Assembly (NCBI GenBank): GCA_029783825.1 | Contig: JAREIK010011467.1 | Span: 92,569 to 156,568, forward strand | Length of the DNA stretch: 64,000 nucleotides | Source of the DNA: Sapria himalayana | Lineage: Eukaryota > Streptophyta > Magnoliopsida > Malpighiales > Rafflesiaceae | Reading direction: 5' to 3' | In this document: positions 36,201 through 48,030 of the stretch, piece after piece | Layout: every line of letters starts with the position of its first letter | Position numbering within the stretch: position 1 is the first letter of the stretch | Position numbers and translations under genes: made by a program | The notes under the pieces: generated by a model | What the model was told of the DNA's origin: nothing | What the model saw: the letters and a program-made list of their open reading frames with translations, nothing else | Database searches by the model: none

Positions 36201-39200
36201 AATTGGTTATATTTAGTTTATATTATATATAATTATAATGATTCTTATATATAATATTGTGTTCACATTTTTAAAATAATTTAAAATTATTAAATTTTCA
36301 AAGGTTATAACCTTTGAAAATGTGAGAAAATATCAAAAATAATTTTTTTGTTATTTCATTGTTTAAATAAATCCTATAAACTACTAAATGCCTAAACACT
36401 TAAGTAAATCACTCCAAAATCTCGAAAACCCTATATAGATAATCCTTTTAAACCTGGTATACCCTAAATAATAAATAATAAATCTAAATATTATTTTTTT
36501 ATTATAATTTAAAATATTCATTTTAATTATTTATTCATTTTTTTAATATAATTATTAATTATAAAATAAATTGAGTTAGACAAATATAATTTATATAATT
36601 ATTTTTCATCAAAAAAATATAGAAAAACTTTTTAAAAGAAAAAAAATTTAAAACAAAAAATTATTATATAGTAATATATTTTGCTTTGTTTCTGAATCAT
36701 TTTAGGTTTTGTAATTATATTTAAATTGATATCTATCTTATTAATAATAGATTATCAATTTATTCTTTGAACATTATTAGAATATTTATCAATAAAAATA
36801 TTTATATTGAATTTATATGATATATAAATATAATGATTATTATAAATAAATATAGTATTCACTTTTGAAAAACATTTAAAAATTATTATATTTTCAAAGG
36901 TTATAACATTTGAAAATATCAAAAAATAAAAAAAATAAATTTTTTAATATTTTTTTAAATAACACCTATAAACAACTAAATGCATACACAGTTAAATAAG
37001 TAAACTCTAAAACCCCGTAATTCCAAAATACATAATCCATTAAACCACTATATACTACTTAATAATTAATAAATCTAATTTTTAATTCTATTTATTATAA
37101 TTTTAAATATTCATTTTAATTATTATTAGTTTATTTTTATAGAAATATTTATTACAAAATAAATTATGAGTGTGACAAATATAATTTAAAAAATATATAT
37201 GCTTATAAAAGAAATAAAAATTTAAAAATTAAAATTTGTTATCCAGAAATATATTTTACTATAATTTTGAATCAATTTGGGTTTTGTAATTATTTTTTAA
37301 TTAATATCTATATTAATATCAATAGTTTATAAATTTAATTTTGATCTTTATTATAATATATATCAATAAAATTATTTATTGAATTTATATGATATATAAT
37401 TGTTAATATTATTAAAACTAAGTATTGTATTCACATTTAAAAAAATTATAAATATTATTATATTATCAAAGGTTATAACCTATGAAAATTAGAAAATTTT
37501 ATAGCAAATTTTTTTGATATTTTAATTTTTTAAATAAAACGTATAAACCACTAAGAGCCTAAAAACATAAATCGCTAAAATCCTAAATGAAAAAACCTCT
37601 AAATACTTAAATCAATAAACTGGTATACTGTAAAAATAAATCATAAATCTCATTTTAAATTTTATTCAGTATAATTTTAAATTTTTATTTTAATTATTTA
37701 TCAGTTTATTTTTATAGAAATATTAATTATAAAATAAATTATTAGTGAGACATATCTAATTTAGGTTTAAATAGTATACCTAAATAATAAATAATAAATC
37801 AAATTTTATTGATTATAATTTTAAATATTCATTTTAATTATTTATTTGTTTATTTATATATATATATTATATTAATTACAAAATAAAATGAGCTAGACAA
37901 AAATAATTTATAAAATTATTTTTCATCAAAAAATTATAGAAAAACTTTTTAAAATAAAAAAAATTTCAAATCAAAAAATTATTATATAGTAATATATTTG
38001 CTTCTTAATCATTTTAGGTTTTGTAATTATATTTTTATTCATATCTATCTTATTAATAATAGATTATTAATTTATTTTTTGATCATTATTAGAATATTTA
38101 TCAATAAAATTGTTTATATTAAATTTAGATGATATATAATTATAAAGACTATTAAAACTAAATATTAAATTTACATTTTAAAATAATTTAAAAATTATTA
38201 TATTTTTAAAGGTTATCAGCTTTGAAAATGAGATAAAATCACAAAAATAAATTTTTTGTTATTTTATTGTTTATATAAAACATATAAACTACTAAATGCA
38301 AAAACGCTTAAATCATTAAAATACTAAACCCCAAAACCAAAAAACCCTTAAATACTTAAACATTTAAACAATCTTTAAAGGTTTAAGTATTTATAAATAA
38401 TATATAAATATCTATCAATAAATAATAGTTTATTATTTGATTTTTTAATCATTATTATATTTATATTTAATTTAGTTTATTAATATCTATCAATAAAATT
38501 ATTTATTTTTAATTTACATGATATAAAATTATTAAATTTATTATAACTAAATATTGTACACATTTGAAAATAATTTAAAAATTTTTATATTTATAAAGGT
38601 TATAACCTTCAAAATTGATAAAAAATTTGAAAATTATTTTTTTTGAAATTTCATTATTTAAATAATACATATAAACTACTAAATGCCTAATCACTTATAT
38701 CACTACTCTCCTAAACTCCTAAATACTTAAACCATTAAACAGGTATACCCTAAATAATTAATCATAAATCTCATTTTTATTTGTATTCATTATAATTTTA
38801 ATATTCATTTTAATTATTTATTAGTATATTTTTATAGAAATATTAATTGCAAAATAAAATTATGAATGAGACAAATATAATTTAAATAATTAATCTTCAT
38901 CAAAAAAATTTATAAGCTTATAAAATGAATTAAAATTTTAAAATTAATAATTATTATTTAGTAATATTTTTTTCATTGATTTTGAATCGTTTTAAGTTTT
39001 GCAAATATATTTTAATTAATATCTATCTTATTAATAATAGTTTATTAATCTATTTTATGATCAGTATTAAAATATTGATCAATAAAATTATTTATATTGA
39101 ATTTACATGATATTTAATTTTTATGATTATTATAATTAAATATTGTATTAACATTTGAAAAAAAATTAAAATTATAATATTTTCAATGGTTATAACCTTG

Positions 39201-39307
39201 AAAATGAGAAAAAATCATAAAAATATCTTTTTTGTTATTTAATTATTTAAATAAAACCAATAAACCACAAAATACCTAAATACTTAAATTACTAAACTCC
39301 TAAACCC
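33286..39307 (+). repeat. AT-rich satellite array, forward orientation
   Basis: The segment to about 36.9 kb repeats the C-D-E-F succession of 15.29-18.16 kb (C at about 34.02, short variant 34.44-34.86, D near 35.39, E near 35.94, F to 36.46). An A type (GCATACACAGTTAAATAAG near 36979) and B type follow. A hairpin-bearing monomer (38351-38391) and a last monomer lead up to the non-satellite segment. No gene seen. Confidence 0.87.
38351..38391. repeat. Hairpin with 18-nt arms in a satellite monomer
   Basis: AATACTTAAACATTTAAA and, five bases on, TTTAAAGGTTTAAGTATT: complementary at 17 of 18 positions. The same structure stands at about 46844-46882 and, inverted, near 25900-25940. It may be the scar of an old small inversion inside the array. 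Confidence 0.8.
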
Positions 39308-39779
39308 TGATACTGCTAGACCACACACACATAGCGACGGACAACAGTACACACGTGCACATATTCTTGTTCAATTTGGCGTAGCATTTAGAGGGGCCAG
39401 CAAGTCCTGTAAGTAGCCAGAAGTATAGGCCACCAGCTTGTAGAGGGCCCAACTAGCAAGCGAGGATGAAAACATTTAGACAACTGACGAGACCGAGTAA
39501 AGTGGTCGGGAGTAAACCCAGGAGTAGCTAGGAGTGGGTCCCTCTTGCCCTATCAGGCAGCATAGAGGGCCACCCAACCATCGCCCGACAGGAGTAGTGG
39601 GTAATCCATGATTAATTGGAGAGTCGAAAAAATCCGAAGCATCACCAAGCAGGGCCAGTAAGCAATGGAGTCCAGACCAGCCACACGGGAGTGAAAGATT
39701 CAAACTTGTAGTTTATGTTTGTAGTCTTTTTTGTATTTTGGACTTTGTATGCACTATGTACTTGTAGAGACGGATCATG

Positions 39780-39798
39780 ACACACACACACACACACA
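39780..39798. repeat. AC dinucleotide microsatellite
   Basis: Nine to ten uninterrupted AC units within the non-satellite segment. Confidence 0.92.
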
Positions 39799-40562
39799 AT
39801 CTTGTCTCTTCTCTATGTAGCTCGCAATGGGAGCAACTGGACCCATGAGTATCTCTAAGTGGGGCCCACAAATGCATTTTGTAAATACACATTAGGCGAT
39901 GCTACACTCCCGGTAATAGAAGACCGATCTTTATAGCATTTTATAATTTTACTTGTATTCTAGCTTGGTTGTACGCGTAGATAATTAGACTATGAGATGG
40001 ACCTCATCACACATGCACACCGATGCATGCATATTTTTTGATATTTTGTCGGTGCAACATATAGCCACTTCTTGGAGCTCGAGTAGGAAACATTCGAACC
40101 CAAGAGATACTCTTTTGAGGATCATTTGAGCAAAAGAATGTGGAATTCAGAGGTGAGAATGAATCGACAAAGTGCCATAGATGTGGACTTGTGGATTTAT
40201 GGGTATTCAGTTTTACATGTATTCCATTGCATAGCAACGACATAGGCAAAAGCTTGATGCTGCATGTCACGCACATGCACAATCTTATATTTGCGTAGTT
40301 TTAATATGGTGCATCATTCAGGTTCTTCCAAAAGGCTTGACAAATCTCAATGGAAAGGACGCAATGCGCGTAATGACTCGATGCCAACTCTGAAGTCCGG
40401 GAATGCCAAGTGATTTTAGTTCTATTTGTCCGCTTGGAATTATTAGGCATTATGTTTTTTTATGTATTTTATGCATAGAATAATTAAGGTGCATAGGATT
40501 TGGTGGGCTGGCCTAAATTTGTCAGCTTTTTAGTCTCTTTTAAGTTATGTGCCTAAATGATA

Positions 40563-40592
40563 AATAAAGTGTGTATTTTCCAAAAAAAAAAA
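40563..40592 (+). other. AATAAA signal followed by an A11 run (possible retroposed transcript end)
   Basis: AATAAA at 40563-40568, 13 bases later a run of 11 A (40582-40592). The sequence before it (about 40300-40560) looks like a 3-prime untranslated region. This spacing is what an inserted polyadenylated RNA copy would show. The other end is not identified. Confidence 0.5.
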
Positions 40593-40672
40593 CCATAAAC
40601 CCTAAACTTTAAATCCTAAACCTTAGATAATAAACTATAACCCTAATCCATAAACCCTAAATCCTAAATCTC
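40593..40672 (+). repeat. Degenerate telomere-like repeat tract
   Basis: About 80 bp rich in CCCTAAA and derivatives (CATAAACCCTAAAC, CTATAACCCTAATCC, ATAAACCCTAAATCC). It resembles the plant telomere unit with many changes, and lies directly after the A11 run. Confidence 0.75.
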
Positions 40673-41770
40673 ATGTTTTGTACTTTTATAATCAAATGAC
40701 TAAGTGTTAAATTTAAATTGAAATTCACAACTTTTAGAAATGTCATAGATTTATATTTTTGTATATGTAACACAAAGTCATGACTCAAGGGGAGAGTTAT
40801 GGATTCGGTCCCTTTCTTGCTTTAGATTATTGTGGCATTATCAATGGTCATGTTTGTATATTTTGTCTCTAGAACTCAAAATCATATCGATGAGAATATT
40901 CTATAACTTGTGTCTCTCTGTTGAACATATTATTATGGCACTAAGAATGATCATGAATATCTTAATTAATCACTCTAATACTGGGTCATAGTATTGGATA
41001 TGACCATAGCTTGTGCATTTTATTTTTATAATGCAAAGTCATTGCACTAGGAATCATTGTAACTTTGGACATTCCTCAAGAGCAAAAGTCATGACCCTAG
41101 AAATAGTTAAACCTAGAGTACTACTCTTTATAACTTTCTATAGCTAAAATTTTTGGGATTGGAAATATCACTATAGCTTTTTCCTTTGATTTGTGACCTC
41201 GAGTGTCAATATGCAAGAATAATATTTTGAGCTATGATTAGAACCTTTTATATATTTCAATATGATTCATTTACACTTTTTTGGGTATTCTGAGATTGTA
41301 TACAAAACTCATTTAATATAAAAAGAAAGAAATGATACTTTTCATATCTATGAGGATATAAAAAAGGGGCTTATACATGCCAATAAAATAAATTTTGTGA
41401 TTCTTGATTGAAAGAGAGCCCATACTTCTTGCCCTGCTAAAACCACCCTGGGGCTAGATTGTTATATTAGGCTATAAGGTGGTTATTTTTTTAGAGGTGC
41501 ACTATGTTTTAAAAAAATTGCTTTGAGTGCGTGCATGAGAGATATTTTAGAAGAAATTACAATAATCAATATAAATAGCATCCTCAACAACTAGCTATTT
41601 CAACACATAGGGATACAACCTTGGTTTAGTCTGTTTGCGTAAATGAGTCAAATTACCTTTGATAGCCCAGTGATTCAACATCAAATATGATAGGACATAA
41701 TAGAGATAAAGTAAAACATCCTATTATTTTGGTTAGAGCTTTAGCAATCTTTCTAGAGTTGAGAGAGGAA

Positions 41771-44700
41771 CAAAATAAATTATTTTAATTATTCATTATA
41801 ATTTTAATTTTTATTTTAATTAATTATCAGTTTATTTTCATAGAAATATTAATTACAAAATAAATTATTAGTGAGATAGATCTAATTTAAATTAAACCGG
41901 TATATCCTAAATAATAAAGAATAAATCTAATTTTTTTTCATTTTAATTTTAAATATTCAAATTTAATTATTTATTTGTTTATTTTTAAATAAATATTAAT
42001 TACAAAATAAATTATGAGTTACACAGATATAATTTATATAAATTATTTTTCATCATAAAAATATAGATAAACTTTGTAAAAGAAAAAAAATTCAAAACAA
42101 AAAATTATTATATAGTAATATATTTTGCTTTGCTTCTGAATCATTTTATGTTTTGTAATTATATTTAAATTGATATCTATCTTATCAATAATAGATTATT
42201 AATTTATTCTTCGATCATTATTAGAATATTTATCAATAAAAATATTTATATTGAATATATATGATATATAAATATAATGATTATTACAACTATATATTGT
42301 ATTCACTTTTGAAAAAAATTTAAAAATTATAATATTTTCAAAGGTTATAACCTTTGAAAATATCAAAAAATAATAAAAATAAATTTTTGATATTTTTTTT
42401 AAAATAACTCCTATAAACAACTAAATGCATGCACAGTTAAATTAGTAAACTCCTAAACCCCATAATGCCAAAATACATAAACCAATTAATCGCTATATAA
42501 TACTTAATAATTAATAAATCTAATTTTTAATTCTATTTATTATAATTTTAAATATTCATTTTACTTATTTATTAGTTTATTTTTATAGAAATATTTATTA
42601 CAAAATAAATTATGAGTGCGACAAATATAATTTTAAAAATATATGTGCTTATAAAAGAAGTAAAAATTTAAAAATTAAAAATTGTTATCCAAAATATATT
42701 TTACTATAATTTTGAATCAATTCGGGTTTTGTAATTATTTTTTAATTAATATCTATCTTAATATCAATAGTTTATAAATTTAATTTTGATCATTATTATA
42801 ATATATATCTATAAAATTGTTTATATTGAATTTATATGATATATACTATTTAATATTATTATAACTAAGTATTGTATTCACATTTCAAAAAAATTTAAAT
42901 ATTATTATATTTTCAAATGTTATAACATATGAAAATTAGAAAAAATTATAGAAATTTTTTTTTATATTTTATTTTTTTAAATAAAACGTATAAACCACCA
43001 AAAGCCTATAAAACATAAATCACTAAAATCCTAAATTAAAAAACCTCTAAATACTTAATGCATTAAACTGGTATACAGTAATAATAAATCATAAATCTCA
43101 TTTAAAATTTTATTGAGTATAATTTTAAATTTTTATTTTAAATATTTATCAGTTTATTTTCATAGAAATATTAATTACAAAATAAATTATTAGTGTAAAA
43201 TATCTAATTTAAATTAAACCGGTATCGCTAAATAATAAATACTAAATAATAAATCTCATTTTTTTTCATTATAATTTTAAATATTCATTTTAATTATTTA
43301 TTTGTTTATTTTTAATAATATATAATTTACAGAATAAAGTATAAGTTTGACAAATATAATTTATATAAATTATTTTTCATCAAAAAAATATACTTAAACT
43401 TTTTAAAATAATAAAAAAATTCAAAACAAAAAATTATTATATACTAATATATTTTGTTATGCTTCTGAATCATTTTAGGTTTTGTAATTAAATTTTAATT
43501 AATATCTTTCTTATTAATAATAGATTATTAATTTATTTTTTGATCATTATTAGAATATTTATCAATAAAATTATTTATATTGAATTTATAGGATATATAA
43601 ATATAATGATTATTATAACTAAAGATTGTATTCACTTTAGAAAAAGATATAAAATATATTGTATTTTTAAAGGATATAACCTTTGAAAATATCAAAAAAT
43701 AACAAAAATAAATTTTTGGTTATTTTATTTTTTAAATAAAACATATAAACCACTAAATGCATATATAGGTAAATTAGTAAACTCCTAAATACATAAACCA
43801 TTAAACCGCTATATACCACTTAATAATTAATAAATCTAATTTTTATTTTATTTATTATAATTTTAAATATTGATTTTAATTTTTTATTAGTTTATTTTTA
43901 TAAAATATTTATTACAAAATAAATTATGAGTGCGACAAATATAATTTGAATAATTTATTTTTAATCAAAAAATATATATACTTTTTTAAAAGAAGTAAAA
44001 ATTTAAAAATTAAAAATTATTATACAGTAATATATTATAGTTTAATCTTGAATCGATTTGGGTATTGTAAAATTTTTTAATTAATATCTATCTTATTATT
44101 AATATTTTATTATTTTAATTTTTGAACATTATTATATTATTATCAATAAAATTATTTATATTGAATTTATATGATATAAAAGTATTAATATTAAAATAAC
44201 TAAATATTGTATTCACATTTCAAAAAATTTTAAATATTATTATATTTTCAAATGTTATAACCTAAAAAATGAAAAAAAAATTCAAATTTTTTTGTTATTT
44301 TATTGTTTAAATAAAACTTATAAATCACTAAATGCCTAAAAACATAAATTGCTAAACTCCTAAACGACAAAACCTCTAAATACTTAAACCATTAAACAGG
44401 TATACATTAATAAAAAATCATAAATCTCAATTTAATTTTTATTAAGTATATTTTTAAAAATTTATTTTAATTATTTATCAGTTTTTTTTATAGAAATATT
44501 AATTACAAAATAAATTATTAGTGAGATAGATAAATTTAAATAATTTATTTTTCATCAAATAAAATATATATCCTTATAAAAAGAAGCAAAATTTTAAAAA
44601 CAAAAATTTATTATTTAGTAATATATTTTAATTTTATTTTGAATCATTTTAGATTTGGCAATTATATTTTATTTTATATCATTCTTATTAATAAGAGTTT

Positions 44701-47700
44701 ATTAATTTATTATTGATCATTATTATAATATCTATTAATAAAATTATTTATATTAAGTTTACATTATATATAATTATTAAGATTATTATTACTGAATATT
44801 ATATTCACATTTAAAAAAAATTAAAAATTATTATATTTTCAAAGGTTATAACCTCCAAAAATTAAAAAAAAAATCAAAAAATTTACTTTTTTTTCATTCT
44901 TTAAATAAAAACTATAAATCACTAAAGTCCTAAACACTTAAATCACTAAACCCCAAAAGACTTTAAAACTCAAACCATTAAACTAGTATATCCTCAATAA
45001 TAAATAATAAATCTCAATTTTATTTGTATTCATTATAATTTTAAATATTCATTTTATTTATTTATTAGTTTATTTTTATAGAATTATAAATTAAAAATAA
45101 ATTATGAGGAAGACAAATATAATTTAAATAATTTACTTTTAATAAAAAAAATATACACTTATAAAAAGAAGCAAAACATTATAAAATTATTATTTAGTTA
45201 ATTATTTTATTTTGATTTTGAATAAATTTACGGTTTGCTAATATATTTTAAATAAAATCTTTCTTATTAATAATAGTTTATTAATTTATTTTTTGATCAT
45301 TAATATAATATCTATCAATATAATTATTTATATTGAATTTACATGATATATAATTATTAAGATTATCATAACTAAATATAGTATTCACATATAAAAAAAA
45401 TGTAAAAATTATTATAATTTCAAAGGTTATAACCTTCAAAAATGATAAAAAATAACAAAAATAATTTTTTTTATATCATTTTTTAAATAAAACTTATAAA
45501 CCATTAAATGCCAAAACACATAAATCTCTCAACTCCTAAACCCCGAAGCCTCTAAATACTTAAACCATTAAACTCGTAAACCTTAAATATAATTTAAATA
45601 ATATATTATAATATTAATTACAAAATAAATTATGTGTGATACAAATATAATTTAAATAATTTATTTTTCATTAAAAAAATATATAAGCTTATAAAAAGAA
45701 GCAAAAACTAAAAAACAAAAATTATTATTTAGTATTAAATTTTACATTGTTTTTGAATCATTTTAGGTTTTTTAATTATATTTTAATTTAAAACTATCAT
45801 ATTAATAATAGCATATTAATTTATTTTTTTATAATTGATTTCATATCTATCAATAAAATTATTTATATTTAGTTAATATTATATATAATTATAATGATTA
45901 TTATTACTAAATATTGTATTCACATTTTTAAAAAAATTTAAAATTATTATATTTTCAAAGGTTATCACCTTTTAAAATGTGAAAAAATATCAAAAATATT
46001 TTTTTTGTTATTTCATTGTTTAAATAAAACCTATAAACCACTAAATGCCTAAAAAAATAAATCACTAATCTTCTAAATGACAAAACCTTTAAATACTTAA
46101 ACCATTAAACTGGTAAACATTAATAATAATTCATAAATCTCATTTTAATTTTTATTCAGTATAACTTTAAATTTTTATTTTAATTATTTATCAGTTTATT
46201 TTTATAGAAATATTAATTACAAAATAAATTATTAGTGAGACAGATCTAATTTAAATTAAAACAGTATTCCTAAATAATAAATAATGAATCTCAATTTTTT
46301 TCATTATAATTTTAAATATTCATTTTAATTATTATTTATTTATTTATATATAAAAATATTAATTACAAAATAAATTGAGCTAGACAAATATAATTTATGT
46401 AAATTATTTTTCATCAAAAAATTATAGATAAACTTTTAAAAGAAAAAAAATTTTCAAAAAAAAATTATTATATAGTAATATATTTTGCTTTGCTTCTCAA
46501 TCACTTTAGGATTTGTAATTATATTTTAATTGATATCTATCTTATTAATAATAGATTATTAATTAATTTTTAGATCATTATTAGAATATTTATCAATAAA
46601 ATTGTTTATATTAAATTTACATGATATATAATTATTAAGATTATTATAACTAAATATTATATTTATATTTGAAAATAATTTAATAATTATTATATTTTTA
46701 AAGGTTATCATATTTGAAAATGAGATAAAATCACAAAAATAATTTTTTGTTATTTTATTATTTATATAAAAACCTATCAACTACTAAAGGCCTAAATGCT
46801 TAATTTATTAAACTCCTAAACCCCAAAACCCCAAACCCTTAAACACTTAAACATTTAAACCATCTTTAAAGGTTTAAGTATTTATAAATAATATATAAAT
46901 ATATATCAATAAATAATAGTTTATTAATTTATTTTTTGATCAATATTATATTTATATTTATATTTAGTTTATTAATATCTATCAATAAAATTGTTTATTT
47001 TTAATTTACATGATATATAATTATTAAGTTTATTATAACTAAATATAGTATTCACATTTGAAAAAAATTTAAAAATTATTATATTTATAAAGTGATAACA
47101 TTCAAAAATGATATAAAATTTGACAAATAATATTTTTGTTATTTCATTATTTAAATAAAACAAATAAATTACTAAATGCCTAAACACTTAAATCACTAAA
47201 CTCCTAAACTCATAAATACTTAAACCATTAAACGAGTATACCCTAAATAATTAATCAAAAATCTCATTTTTATTTGTATTCATTATAATTGCAATATTCA
47301 TTTTAATTATTTATTAGTTTATAGTTATAGAAATATTAATTGCAAAATAAAATTATGAATGAGACAAATATAATTTAAATAATTTATCTTCATCAAAAAA
47401 ATTTATAAGCTTATAAAAAGAATCAAAAATAAAAAATTATTATTTAGTAATATATTTTACTTTGATTTTGAATCGTTTTAGGTTTTGAAAATATATTTTA
47501 ATTAATTTATATCTTATTAATAATAGTTTATTAATTTATCTTCTGATTAGTATTATAATATCGATCAATAAAATTATTTATATTAAATTTACATGATATT
47601 TAATTTTTATGATTATTATAGTTAAATATTGTATTAACATTTGAAAAAAAAATAAAAATTATAATGTTTTCAATGGTTATAACCTTGAAAATGAGAAAAA

Positions 47701-47793
47701 ATCGTAAAAATAATTTTTTTGTTATTTAATTATTTAAATAAAACCTATAAACCCCAAAATACCTTAATACTTAAATTACTAAACTCCTAAACA
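41771..47793 (+). repeat. AT-rich satellite array, forward orientation
   Basis: Starts with B/A dimers (A markers near 42427 and 43760, 1333 bp apart; B markers near 43010 and 44340), then D (near 44990), E (near 45540), F, B and A types, and the hairpin-bearing monomer (near 46860). The last 1.5 kb repeats the sequence before the non-satellite segment at an offset of about 8.49 kb. No gene seen. Confidence 0.87.
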
Positions 47794-48030
47794 CTGATAT
47801 TGCTACTCAACACACACATAGCAACGGACAACAGTACACACATGCACATATTCTTGTCCATTTTGGTGTAGCATTTAGAGGGGCAAGTAAGTACTGGAAG
47901 CAACCAGAAGTATGGGCCACCAGCTTGTAGAGGGCCCCACTAGCAAGCTGGGATGATAACATTCAGACAACTGAGTGACCGAGCAAAGTGGTCGGGTGTA
48001 AACCCAGGAGTAGCTAGGAGTGGGCCCCAC
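47794..48030 (+). other. Fragment of the unclassified segment (left-hand part)
   Basis: Matches 39308-39540 in the same orientation, including CGGACAACAGTACACAC, GTAGCATTTAGAGGGG, GCCACCAGCTTGTAGAGGGC and ACCCAGGAGTAGCTAGGAG. The left junction with the satellite (CTAAAC...CTGATAYTGCTA) is shared with the longer copy. The right edge is a truncation at GTGGGCCCCACTAGC, after which the forward satellite resumes. Confidence 0.88.

Larger units (their letters stand above)
39308..41770. other. Unclassified 2.46-kb non-satellite segment
   Basis: Sharply different composition from the array, with normal plant-like GC content in the first 1.2 kb. Contents: a CA-rich start (ACCACACACACATAG), a block with GAGGGCCC and GGAGTAGCTAGGAGTGGG motifs, an AC microsatellite (39780-39798), an 11-A run after AATAAA (40563-40592), a telomere-like stretch (40593-40672), then 1.1 kb of moderately AT-rich sequence with repeated GTCATGACYC-like words. 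Frames such as 39476-39703 and 40007-40282 on the minus strand match no family I recognise and have no supporting context. It may be a nested, degraded mobile element. Partial copies: 24811-25297 (inverted) and 47794-48030. No terminal repeats or target duplication were found. Confidence 0.75.

Noticed and set aside
39476..39703. Minus-strand frame of 75 codons in the non-satellite segment
   Set aside because: No recognisable motif, and the only partial copy (47794-48030) has indels within the shared part.
40007..40282. Minus-strand frame of 91 codons with several Cys
   Set aside because: No known domain, no splice or promoter context, and it lies upstream of a plus-strand poly(A)-like end. 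Chance frame is more likely.
40593..40672. True chromosome end
   Set aside because: The telomere-like tract is short, degenerate and flanked on both sides by other sequence.
39308..41770. Organelle DNA insertion or LTR retrotransposon
   Set aside because: I see no organelle gene, no tRNA gene, no primer-binding site, no polypurine tract and no paired long terminal repeats. A database search would be needed to classify it.
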